64,000 bases of DNA, taken from positions 42,870,614 to 42,934,613 of the forward strand of contig CM061533.1 of NCBI GenBank assembly GCA_030545055.2, given 5' to 3'. The stretch comes from Neoaliturus tenellus (taxonomy: Eukaryota; Arthropoda; Insecta; Hemiptera; Cicadellidae). Below the pieces are notes generated by a model that searched no databases, was not told the DNA's origin, and worked only from the letters and a program-made list of their open reading frames with translations. The stretch's first letter is position 1; each line of letters opens with the position of its first letter. The position numbers and the translations under genes are program-made. This document shows, in pieces, positions 23,120 to 34,032 of the stretch.

Positions 23120-23975
23120 AGGGTGTTTGCGAACAACCTGGAAATATTTTGTGTATTTGCTCCTTATGTCAAGACAATAGAAAAACATATAAACATACGT
23201 CCTAAAATGCTTTGTTAAGCCGCTAGCCGCCATTTTGTTTTTTGAACGTAATGATTTTTATTTCCGTGCCGGATGGTTGTATTAAGTTCATATTGGGTAT
23301 AAACCTTAATGGCATCAATATCCATTTTTAGAAAAAAAAAAATTATTTTTGTACAATTTGTCTTCTAAAAATGGCGGCCATTTCATGTTTTTAAATTCTA
23401 ATATCTCAAAAATAGTAAATTTTATCAAAATTTCACAAGACACAAAAAATTTGACAAATCAAATTGTCTAACTAATAATACCAAGATTGCAAGGATCACA
23501 CTACAAATAACTGAGTTATTGAGATTTTTCTGCAGAAAAACATTGATTTCCCTTTATTTTGGTTATTTTAGTAGAAAAATACAGCAACTCCGTTATTGTA
23601 TGTCCGATCCTTATAAACTTGGTATCATTAGTTAAATAGTTTTATTAGTCAACTTTTTGTATTTTGTAAAACTTTTATAAAATTTACTGTTTTTTAGATA
23701 TTTGAGTTTAAACATTTTAAATGGTCGCCATTTTGAAACAACACATTGGACAAAAATAATTTTTTCCTGAAAATGGACATTGATGCCATAACGGTTCATA
23801 CCTAATATGAACTTAATACAGCCATCCATCATGGAAATAAAAATTATTATTGTGTGTAAAAAACAAAATGGTGGCTAGCAGCTTAACGAAGCATTTTAGG
23901 ACATATGTTTATACGATGTTTTGTATTGTCCCAACGTAATACACAAAATATTTCCAGGTTGTTCTGAAACACCCT
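23120..23975. mobile_element. 856-bp near-complete snapback element
   Basis: The ends are AGGGTGTTTGCGAACAACCT and, inverted, AGGGTGTTTCAGAACAACCT. The complementarity continues inward through TTTTGTGTAT, CCTAAAATGCTT, GCCGCCATTTTG-like, TATTAAGTTCATATT and TGTCCAAT-like blocks almost to the middle (about 23545), so nearly the whole element is two arms of about 420 nt. The ORF on the minus strand (23632-23832) lies in one arm and has no homologue I recognise. The target duplication is unresolved. Confidence 0.8.
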
Positions 23976-24941
23976 GTTGATCAATAAAGCATTACTGCAT
24001 TGCTATGGTAATGAAATCAGTTTGTCTACTGTTCACTGAAGTCACCAAAAGTCACCCAAAAGTGACTTATTTTTCCTTAAAATGCAAGACAAGTCACAGA
24101 TTTTTTGTATAAATTGAGAAAATAATGCGATTGTGAGCAAAATTTTTGCGACTTAAGCAATTTCCCCGCAAACTTTTCACAAAACTTGTGGGTTGAAATA
24201 GACCACATGAAAGTTACTGTTTTTAACATTTTTACCCCTAAAAGTCATCGAAAAGTCACTGATTTTTGTATCTACTTGGCAGAAGACACCCTGTGAAAGT
24301 CAGTGTACCATGTTAGTGTGAGCCAGCGACTCACGCTACGAGTATTTGAAAACAAGTTTCAAATCGAGTATTTTGTTTTTTTCTTAAAAACTATTTAAAT
24401 AATTTTCAGAGCAGAAAAAATGTTATTCATGGTTAATATTGGAGCTGAACAAGACCCTCATTTGTGATAACAATATGGCCTTGTAATTTTTATAATACAG
24501 CTTGAGGAAAGGAAGGAGACAGAGCACCACTCCTTGAGGAACGCCAAACCCAACTTTCAATTGTAGAGAACACTGCCTATTAATAAAACGTGCCTAAAGT
24601 ATATACAGCGTTGCCCTTGCTGTTGTAAAAGGATTATTTTCATAGAAAATATACTTTATTCACACAATGGAATTGCTTTTTGGCCCAAGGTGGTCAAAGC
24701 TGCAATTGATTTGAAGTTTAAAAAAGTTTTGCGGAAAAAAAACTTATTTGAATTAATTTTTTTTCTTTTCCAATACACATGTATGTTCCAGACTTAACTT
24801 TAATTAACTTTTTAAAATCCTGATGTAATGGGAAAAGGTAGATCCTTGGTTATATTTATATCTTTCATGAAACCAGTTCCAGATTCTGTAGAGTTTGGGT
24901 TGCTTTGAGAGACACAGGATCTGTGTAACTCAAAGGGTTAA

Positions 24942-25394
24942 GAGTCATCTTCACCCCTGGGCCATTGGCCCATTGTTGCGCAGTCGGCAATGTTAACTAT
25001 ACGGCTTTTAATGCAAAACATGGTATTTGATTCCCCTGTTTCGGACACCGTTTTTCAACCGATTTTCTTTAAACTTGGTAAGTGTTTAGTTGAATAGTTA
25101 TATTAGGTCCTTCATACCTCGAAAGTTTGACAATTTAATAAATATTACTCTCTGTGACGTTGCAAAGTAACTCGATTTTCCTTAGTAATATTAATTTGTT
25201 AAATTTTCAAAATTACGAGGTATGAGGGACTTATATAACTATTCAACTAAACACTTACCAAGTGTAAAGAAAATCGGTTGGAAAACGGCGTCTAAAACGG
25301 GGGAATCAAATACCATGTTTTACATTAAAAGCCGTATGGTTAACATTGCCGACTGCGCAACAATGGGCTACTGGCCCAGGGGTGAAGATGACTC
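24942..25394. mobile_element. 453-bp hairpin element flanked by TTAA (piggyBac-like MITE)
   Basis: GAGTCATCTTCACCCCTGGG at the left is exactly inverted at the right, and arms of about 210 nt pair almost throughout (including ACATTGCCGACTGCGCAAC and its complement). TTAA lies at 24938-24941 and 25395-25398. A TTAA target is the hallmark of piggyBac. The right end is only 71 bp from the exon at 25466. Confidence 0.8.
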
Positions 25395-25465
25395 TTAATG
25401 ACTCTGCTGAAGATATGTGTTTGACTGTATTGTTGCTGGATGTCATGACCCTCCGATTGTTGCAG

Positions 25466-25548
25466 AGGACAATCTCCAGCAGCTCCATGAGATCCAGGAG
25501 AGCATTCAGCAGATGAGAGATGTGACTGCGCAGGCGCTCACCACCCAG
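25466..25548 (+). CDS. RhoGEF exon, short coiled-coil-like segment
   Basis: It starts after CCGATTGTTGCAG and ends before gtcagt. It enters in phase 1 (G|AG), matching the exon at 19573, and leaves in phase 0. It codes EDNLQQLHEIQESIQQMRD and a short tail ending TTQ: a heptad-like, Leu/Ile/Met-containing helix that could form a short coiled coil. Exon length is 83 bp. The phase match on both sides is the main support that it belongs to the same gene. Confidence 0.8.
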
Positions 25549-25632
25549 GTCAGTGCTACCAACCCGACACGTCAGTGCGGACGACGCGCTACGCTTGCGT
25601 TTGAATCATACGATTTTAAGTCGCTTTGTTTT

Positions 25633-27095
25633 AGCGAATTTCCCTATAGGAAATTTGTAATTACATTAGTACTCATGGTAAGACCTAGGTCCTGGACCTA
25701 GATAACATGTGACAGTGGAACTGACAACTTTTGAAAGGAATCTTCGATTTTGATGAAATTGGGTAAGACTAGATCAATTTTTCATGAGTTCGCGAACCAG
25801 CATGATCGGATCGTGGTAACGGGGTTTTATGTGATGTTAAAAAGATCAAAAATGGGTTTTAGGTATTTTTTAATCTTAAATTTGTTTTAATTCACTTTTA
25901 GCTGAAACTATTTAAAAAAACCAAAAATTCAGTACTTTTAAAATACAAGAAAAATTAAAAATCTGTTGTACCATGTTATTCTTAGAAAATTGCCAGATAG
26001 AAAAGTGCCAGATATTTATACATTTTGGTGTTTACCTTCCCCAATTAGGGATTAATCTACATTTTCTAACAACACCCCATGGCAGCAAACCTACATACTC
26101 ATTCCAATGGTGTTTATGGTGAAAGAAAAAAAATCAAGTTTCATTGGGAATTTGCTGCACCCATAACTTGATAAAATTTGGTATGTACATTCACTAGGTA
26201 GAGTTTAACTCATATTTACCAAAAAAATACCCCCGTCGCAGCAGACCTGCGTACTCAGCGAATTTCCAATGGAATTTCAGATTATTTACTTTCCCCATAA
26301 AACACCATAGGATCGATTATCTAGGTTTTCTGCCATTGGGTGTTGTTAGAAAATCTAAGTTTATCAATAATTGGTGAATGTAAACACAAAATTGTATCAA
26401 ACTCTGGCAATTTTTTTATTTTCCCCATAAACCCCATGGGGGTGAGTATGTAGGTTTGCCGCCATATGGGTTTTGTAAGCAAGTATAAGTTAAACCTTAT
26501 ATAGATAATGTACATACGAAATTTGATTAAGTTATGTCAATAAATAAGCAAGATAGAGGGTTTTCTTGATTTCCCATAAGAATAACATGGAAAACACATT
26601 TTTGGATTTGCCCCGTAACCAGTTATGTTATGATAAAAATTCAAAATACCAAATTGTTTGTTTTTTTAAGCTCTTTTAAATGGTTTCAGTTAAAATTGAT
26701 GAATTTTAAAAATTAAGGTCCAAAAATGCCAAAAACCCATTTTTGACCCCTTTGAAACCCCATAAAACCCCGTTCCCATAACCCGACAATGCTGGTTCGC
26801 GAACTCATGAAAATAGACCTGGTCTTACACCTCCATACCAAATTTCATCAAAATCGGAGGTCCCCTTCAAAAGTTATCAGTACCACGGACACATATATAT
26901 ATAGATATATATATAGATATATATATAGATATATATATAGATATATATATAGATATATATATACATATATATGAAAATGAACGAATGGTGTTTTTGGCTT
27001 CTGGGGACCTCAAAATGAAAAAGTAAAGTGGTCCCGGGCTTAGGTCTTACCATGGCTACTACCGTAATAGCGTATTCCCTATAGGGAAATTCGCT
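25633..27095. mobile_element. modular TIR repeat family, copy B (longest)
   Basis: It begins AGCGAATTTCCCTATAGG and ends with the inverse, and the inverted similarity continues for roughly 200 bp on each side (GTAAGACCTA, GATTTTGATGAAATT, CATGAGTTCGCGAACCAGCA, GGGGTTTTATG). The interior holds GCAGCAnACCTGCnTACTC-like boxes at 26090, 26237 and 26440 (inverted). An (ATAGATAT)n run lies at 26890-26970. Poly-A follows the right end (27096-27119). It is noncoding and of unknown class. Confidence 0.75.
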
Positions 27096-27119
27096 AAAAA
27101 AAAAAAAAAAAAAAAAAAA

Positions 27120-27260
27120 CCCATATTACATACTCTCATCTCCATGGGTTTTATGGGAAAATAGAAAATATGCCAAAATTCCATTGGAAATTCTCTGAGT
27201 ATGCAGGTCTGCTGCGACGGGTGTATTGTAAAGATATTTCTTCATACCAACTTTATTTAT
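27120..27260. repeat. extra module of the copy-B repeat family
   Basis: TTGGAAATTCTCTGAGTATG followed by CAGGTCTGCTGCGACGGGTG is the inverted form of the box found at 26237 and 58275. It suggests that modules of this family occur outside the AGCGAATTT ends. Confidence 0.55.
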
Positions 27261-27952
27261 TTATTTTTTTGTTGCCATGAACATTGTAGGAAGAATTTTT
27301 AATATTTAACTCGTAGGACATTTGATTAGGTTTCTGGCATATGAACAGTGAGGAGGATCAAGCTGAATTGAACACCGTAGATAATGTAACCAGATTTCTG
27401 AGACCAAGATAACCTCCAATGAAGGGAGTTGAACGTATCAAAGGTGGATATGATCCAGCTATACATCTGCTGAATATGACAAGACTGTATTGAAGTGTGT
27501 GATATTGTAAGAAATGAATGTGAACCTTTTTGAATCCTCACTATTGGTCAAATCTATAATTTAAAAAATCATCCTATTTTTATAAAAGATTTTGGAAAGT
27601 TAATTAATTTTTTTGTATCAAAATTTATTTATTTTTATCTATCAATCTTCTCTATACATGTTAGGTAGATTCACTGGAAAAAAATTAGAGTCTGTATGTT
27701 TGTCTCTTGGTTAACTGTGTTGAATTTTCAGTTTTAAAAAAAAGTTTATTTTGCAAATTTTTATGGTGTTCCCAATTATTGGTTACCGATATGGGATAGT
27801 TGATAAAACAATTTTAGTATCGTTTTTAATGGGATATTTTTGATTGAAAAAAGCTTAAATAGGAGACTTTTCTTTGAACATTGTGAGCCCCCTTTACATT
27901 GATTCTAAAATTTTAACACTTTGCAGTCCATATATCTATTTTCTTATTTCTA

Positions 27953-28322
27953 TAAGGGTTTCGTCTGTTACGTCCCTTTTTCTCTCGACCTACTGAACCG
28001 ATTTTTAAGATTGAGGTGTCATTTTAAAGCTTAGGATATAATTGCAGTGACGAATCGTAATTAGAAAGGTCATATTGTTTCGGGCTTCCGCCCCCTCGCC
28101 TTTGATTTATTTCTAGAGGGCGCTTTAAAATGTTGACCAACTTTTATTACAAGTTCTTTAATGTGAATTGTAATTTAACAGCTGATTACCTTCAGATGAA
28201 TTTTAAAAGCCAGATAGTAAACAAAAATATCTCTGTCACTTCATAATCAAAATTCACGTACTGTTGGTGAGTTTCAATCATACAGAATCATAAAATGCGC
28301 AATTTGTGCACGGGCCACCTCG
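27953..28322 (+). repeat. dispersed repeat, copy 2 (pair with 2895-3300)
   Basis: It has the same ordered blocks as 2895-3300: AAGGGTTTCGTCTGTTAC, TTTTTAAGATTGAGGTGTCA, TTTCTAGAGGGCGCTTTAAA, TTTAACAGCTGATTACCTTC and AAAATGCGCAATT. No termini were identified. Confidence 0.8.
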
Positions 28323-28507
28323 TTTTTCAAATTTGTAAATGATATTCCAGAAGTCCATGAATTTTTCTTCACAACTTTGAAAACAAATGTGGCACCCTTA
28401 GGCACTGAGTACCCTATCCTATACATAAAAAGTCAACATTGGAAAAAAATCTACTGATTATAATACTAGAAGAGGTTACTTACAAGCCACATGTAATCCA
28501 AAAAGTA

Positions 28508-28826
28508 CAGTAGAACCTCGATAGTTCGACACTCCTGATAGTTCGACATGGTCCATGACAATTTAACATGTTAATAATGACCAATAGTGTCCATGTTGGA
28601 GCCTGACAAAGGTGAAAATGTAAACAAATTGGCGAACGATTTGAATGTTGTTTATGTTAAAGTTCAATTAGGTTATGGTTTCACTTAAGTTTAGTGTTTC
28701 CTAAATTCAAATTATGATTTTTATACTCCCAGTGTTAAAATTTCCCATAAACTCACTATAGTTCAACATTTCGATAGTTTGACACTCTGTAAGTCCACAA
28801 AGTGTCAAACTATCGAGGTTCTACTG
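28508..28826. mobile_element. 319-bp pogo/Tc1-like MITE with TA target
   Basis: CAGTAGAACCTCGATAGTTC at the left and its inverse at the right form the termini, with TA outside each (28506-28507, 28827-28828). Further GATAGTTnGAC boxes lie inside both ends. The whole element aligns, inverted, with the two halves of the element at 60637-63171. Termini of this type are known from pogo-like MITEs. Confidence 0.85.
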
Positions 28827-29132
28827 TATATCTCATTTGATAGACAATTTTAAAGGAATTTAAAATTAGTTTTTTTAAGCAAAGCATACTATTTATTGTC
28901 AGAATTATAAGACGATGAAATTTGCTGAAAAATTTACTTCATATGAACAGCGAAATATAGGACTGCAATATTCTATGTTTAATTAAGAGCATTTTTTTTT
29001 TTTATTTAAGTGCATTACAATAAGTTTACCTACAGACATATTGCCAATGTATATTATTGTATTTTTGATGAGAATAAAATTCCAGATTCTGGATGTTAAC
29101 CTCATTGTAACTGTTGTCCGTTGTGTCATCAG

Positions 29133-29307
29133 ATCCTGAGGCTGAGTGAGCAGTACGCTCGGCTGTCCGCGTCGTGTCCGTCGCTCAATGCGCCCGGCTC
29201 TGACCCCGACCTCTTGTCGAGCGTCAACACCTCGCCGTCTCACGCTCGCCCCAACACCCATGCGTCGCTCATCGCCCCCGGCCTCTCGCATCTGCTCACG
29301 CACAAAC
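29133..29307 (+). CDS. RhoGEF exon, Ser/Pro-rich
   Basis: The acceptor GTGTCATCAG ends at 29132 and the donor gtaagc begins at 29308. It enters in phase 0, as the exon at 25466 requires, and leaves in phase 1. It begins ILRLSEQYARLSASCPSL, continues with Ser/Pro/Asp-rich sequence and ends LLTHK. The start could extend the helix of the preceding exon; the rest looks disordered. It is strongly GC-rich against its introns, and two other frames are open across it by composition. Confidence 0.85.
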
Positions 29308-29443
29308 GTAAGCCACTCAACTCTTTGATACTTGTTTTTTGTAATATGACATTTAAATTTATAGCTGAAAATTGTCTGCAGTAAATGCTTGAGTCCTCAT
29401 ACAAAAGAAGAATGCATGTTAGGTGTCATAATTTTCTTTCCAG

Positions 29444-29485
29444 TTTGGGCGTCTCACCGAGAACAAAACAGACAAGGACGAAAGA
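29444..29485 (+). CDS. possible cassette microexon (weak)
   Basis: A strong acceptor (ATTTTCTTTCCAG) precedes 29444. With a phase-1 entry from the exon at 29133 the frame reads WASHREQNRQGRK, and a weak donor gtgtgt at 29486 would close a 42-bp exon that keeps the phase. Optional inclusion would add 14 residues. The acceptor, the length divisible by three and the open frame support it; the poor donor argues against it. Confidence 0.3.
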
Positions 29486-29599
29486 GTGTGTAACATTTAT
29501 GATTATATTATTAAACATTACTATGAACAAATTGATTATTTATGGATCAGTTTACTATTATGTTATTAGGTTGTAAATTATCTATAAATATTGATTTTT

Positions 29600-31930
29600 A
29601 CAATAATATTTTTGATACAATTTTATTTTATTTTGTAATTGATGAGAATTACAACACCACTACAGCCCGGATGCTTGGGATGCTTCATATTTCCCGATAA
29701 AATGTTGAGAAAATGATTTATTTATGGATTTTAATTCCATATGTATAATTTTATAACATAATATTTATGTGTTACTTTATTTTCATTGCATATTTAATAT
29801 TGAAGAGTTTATTTTGTTTACTTATTGTAATGAGAACTTCAGCATTAAAACATCGTTGATTTAACCACCCTTCAGGTTAAGTCATCTCCTCCCCCAGCCA
29901 ATTTCCTAACGTTGAACCAGAAATAAATGCTTTGGTTATAAAAAGTAGATATCGCTTTTCTTAAAACGTGTTCATTAAGATGAATGTGTATATTTCTACC
30001 GAATGTTAGTAAATATAGTGTTGGAAAATAGATGAGACTAACTTTGAAAATCATAAAAAGGACTGTTCCGCTTAAAACAAGACATTTTTGTCCCCTTATA
30101 TTTGATTGATTTCAGTACTTTTACTACTAAATCTTTCTTGTACTGGGTTGTCATGTAAGCCAACCTTTTTGTTTTTCACCTCAGGTTTTGGTTATATGAA
30201 TTAAGATGGCTTTAATTGTATTTCTGTATTCTGCCATGACAGTTTTATCCATGTAATAATCTCAATTGAAAACGGGATTGGATTTAAAATACCAAAAGTT
30301 ACTCAACTTGTTTCATACAAATCGATTCCAAACCTCAAATCACCCAATAAATAAAATTAATCAATAAATAAAATTTTCCTTATTTTGTATTCATAACAGG
30401 TGATTACTAAACCTCGTCAATTACAAGTGCAATATTCTGCCAACAACACATCAAATTAAATAAACAGAATCAGACTTACCCTCTAAAATATTTCCTTAAG
30501 TAATTATATTGCAGCCATTTCCATAAAGAAAATATAAAAAATATTCTAATAGGTTTCAAGATTTTTAATGGAATTTTGTCTGTTTATTTTCATATGGAAG
30601 TCTGTATACAAAAAGATTTTGCGTCACTTTACAAATACTTTTAGATGTACAGCTTACCCAAGATTCTTTCACCTTGAGCCTTATATTCCAATAATTATAT
30701 CTTTTGGATAGATATTGTGTTTGCACAATATAATCCATCTTTAATTGGTTTACATCCAACAAAATTTTCTCAAATTCCATGTCAATCCACATTTTTTTGG
30801 ATATGAAACTTTTGCAGATCCACTCTCTGTTGAGTTTTAAAATATGATTAACATGACAATGAAATATTTCTGGGCTAGCCTTACAGGAAGTGGAACATTA
30901 TTTCATGTCAACAAAGCAAACCTTATTTTCATGCTAAAAAGGTATTTATACCTGTCCTACTGTATTGAAATTGCTTTATTCTTTAAACAGTTCAAAAGAA
31001 TTTTCACGCAATCAGTCAATTCAACCAATGTTTTTGCACAAATATGTACTGAATGGTATAATTTACTGTTAGGGAAAATTCTGGGTATTTCTATATGAAA
31101 TAAATTTTATCAGTTACCTACAAGTTTTAATGTTGAATTCACAGAAAATTATATTTTCAGGTATGGGCCTAGAATATTTGAATTAATTAATTGTCAGGTA
31201 GTGTTCATGGGATTGTATATACACCATATTGTTTTTTAATGAATACTTTGAAAATTTATTTTAAATCAAAGAATGTAAAATTAGTAAACTGCAGACTTTT
31301 TTTCTAAATTGTAATGTTTTATGCCGCCAATTGGCCCACTTATCTCTCTTCTTGGGCATTCCCACAGTATGAGATATATAAATTTGACAGTTAATCATAT
31401 ACTGCATATAGCCTGAAGTTTAGGCCTTCCCTACACATCAATATAATAATTTCATTGTTTTGATTGGAATGCCAAGATTTTATATTAATGCATAGTGCCT
31501 ACTGTGGGAATAACCCCCTTCCCTATAATGTTCTTTAAGCACAACCTACAGGGAGAAGATTATTTTTAAAATTGTAATTTATAAAATTAAAAAAAAAAAT
31601 TATTTGGGGGCAACATAAGCCCATTACACCTTTAAATTTTACCTGATATCCCCACTAGATCTCTTGTCAGCTGATAGGCAAATGGGCTGGCCTAGTGACA
31701 TAATTGTGTATAGGGCTAGGGCATCACAGTAAAAAGACCGCGCCTTAAAATTTACTATGGTTTCAAACTTCTTCTTGAAACCAGTATAGGGATTTCAGAG
31801 AGGAAGTTTCCTGCCTGCCGCACTGCACCTCATCGCGCCTCTGCAGGGTTGCTAGGTGCGCCCAGGGTTACAGCTGGGATGAAGACAACCTAAGTCGGGG
31901 TCAGATGTATTCAACAATTTTCTTCTGAGC
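29600..31930. other. AT-rich intron, no element recognised
   Basis: No coding segment, inverted termini or recognisable repeat was seen. Open frames such as 30844-31098 have biased AT-rich composition and no domain. Confidence 0.55.
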
Positions 31931-31934
31931 TTTG

Positions 31935-32700
31935 AAATGAAAATGAAATGAAAAATTCTTTATTTCAACAGGCAAAGTTAGAGCCACATGGCCCTTTCTT
32001 ACACTTAACCTCATTACATAATATATATATATATATATATATATATGTATACATATCAAAACTAAACAAAAACATAAATATAGAGAACTAAACAGTAATT
32101 AAAACAAAATACATCTTATCAATATCTTACAAGAAAAAATTTAAATACTACATGTGATTTATTTTCAAATATATTAACAAAAATCAAACAACAAAAGGTT
32201 TAACACACTCATTCACTCTAACACACACCCGACACTGACCCCGCAATGACAACACCCCCTAGGACGCACCGACCAAGACCATCCGCTCAAAGAAAAGTTT
32301 CTTTAGTGCTGCCACAAACCGGGGGCGGCTATCAATGGACTTTATTGATTGGGGCAAATCATTCCAAAGGCGGTAAGCAGTAACAACAAAAGCTCTGTCA
32401 TACACCGCAGTCCTATGATGAGGCATTCGCAAGGTGAATGAAGCAGACCGCGAGGATCTAAGACTACTTTGTGAGACAAATTTGAAATCATTTTCAAAAT
32501 ATTTGGGAATTGAAGCTCTCAAAATTGAAAAGACCAATGAAAGAATTTTGATCGCTCTCAATTCATTCAATTTCAAGAGTTTTGAATCAATAAAAAAAGG
32601 TGTGATATGCTCGTAGTGTCTCAGATCATAGACATATCTCAGGCAGTAGTTCTGAGACCGCTGGAGCTGAGCTTTGGGTGTTTCCATAACCATCTGGTTG
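31935..32700 (-). pseudogene. 5'-truncated LINE fragment (C-terminal end of ORF2)
   Basis: On the minus strand, 32700 to about 32259 reads LQRSQNYCLRYVYDLR, then YRLWNDLPQSIKS and a stop. This is the region after the reverse transcriptase domain that is typical of jockey/CR1-type LINE ORF2 proteins (QN..LR, RLWN.LP). The 3' UTR runs to about 31935 with an AATAAAGAATTTTTC block and a short TTTCATTT tail. The fragment starts abruptly, as expected from 5' truncation. Its left part includes an (AT)n run. It ends about 110 bp short of the host exon at 32809. Confidence 0.75.
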
Positions 32701-32808
32701 CCACAAGTGTTGCTGTGTGTACTTAGCCCTGGAGAAGGAAATGGAAGTCCGTGCCTACGCAGGTTTACTGAGTGTGCCTCAACCTTAGTGTTGTTGTTGT
32801 TGTGACAG

Positions 32809-32938
32809 GTGGGTCGGCGGACTACCAGACGCGCGGGTCGCTGGAGGTAGAGTCGGCGCGCCGGCGCAGCTGGGCCGCACTGGAAGACCTCACCAATGGC
32901 AAGGACACACGCAAGCCCACCGACCGCCACCGCGCCAG
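32809..32938 (+). CDS. RhoGEF exon, basic/Arg-rich
   Basis: The acceptor TTGTTGTGACAG ends at 32808 and gtacag follows 32938. It enters in phase 1 (C|GT, Arg) and leaves in phase 2. It codes GSADYQTRGSLEVESARRRSW-like sequence followed by ALEDLTNGKDTRKPTDRHRA. There is no known domain; the RRRSW segment could be a basophilic kinase or 14-3-3-type site, which is only inference. A LINE fragment in the opposite orientation lies immediately upstream. Confidence 0.85.
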
Positions 32939-32999
32939 GTACAGTAGTCACCCTCAAATCTAGCCATCTCGGGACAGGAACCCTGAGTAGATCTCTGAA

Positions 33000-33590
33000 T
33001 GACCGGATTTACCCACCTACAAAAACATAATATGTTAAACTAATTATTTTTGTTTTGTTAAAGAGGTTGGTGGACCTCTTTTTTCCTTACTTTGCCCCAT
33101 CCACATAGCAATTGACCTGTGACAATTTGACCATTTATCTATTAGACAAAGTAAGGGGGTGAGCCGCCACAGTACAAGGTAAATGGTAAATGGTAAATGG
33201 TAAAGAACATTGTGGTTTCAAGATGGTGGCATAAACAGTCTATGTGAAAAAGCTAAATAAATTAATTGAATTTTAACAGTGTATTTTTTCATATTTTAGG
33301 GACAAAAGTGATGGTATAGTAGTTTAGTAAATATAAATATTGTCTAAAAACAATAATTCTGACTTTTTATTGGTAAAAACTATTATTATTTATATTTTTT
33401 AAAAACTTGCCTTTCTGATTGATGACAGAGCACATGTTTTTATGAACAGATATTAAAGGCTTTATTTCACCTTTTACAATTTAAAACTGATCTTTGCACA
33501 TTCACTTTATCTTGAAATTTGGTTTTAAAAGCACTGATAATAATTTGGTGACCATGGATAAGAAACAATATTTTTACTAACAGGAAGTAT
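33000..33590. other. intron between exon and LINE
   Basis: AT-rich. A short run of four GGTAAAT repeats lies at 33177-33204. No gene was seen. Confidence 0.5.
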
Positions 33591-34032
33591 ATAATTAATT
33601 TGACTATCCGAGTGACTCATGTTATCTGGAAACAAGTTCCAACAAAGACGCCCTCTCCAACAAGGCGCTCGCTCACCTCTGCTGATAACACTCGGTTCAA
33701 GTTGACCTTTGAGACCTGGGCATCTGTCATTCTGAGGCTGTTTATTTACTTTTCAATGAATGGAAAGATAATCCTTATTTAAGAACTGAAAGAAATTACT
33801 GTTTTACTGGGACTAAAATTATTGGAATATTATTAATTTTAATAATTATTGATGAACACACATAATTTTGTATATATGAATAATTTTGTACATAGATGAA
33901 TACTCTAAATAAATAAATGTATATCAGCTACTTGATTTGTAAATAATTATGTACCAGCATTAAATCATATACAAATTGAAATTACTCAAGAAACCAATAT
34001 ATTGTTGGCGATAAATACATATTATAATTATT

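Noticed and set aside
32772..32963. Frame starting at 32772 as a complete small gene
   Set aside because: Only the part 32809-32938 is exon; the rest is the intron with a TTG repeat and sequence past the donor.
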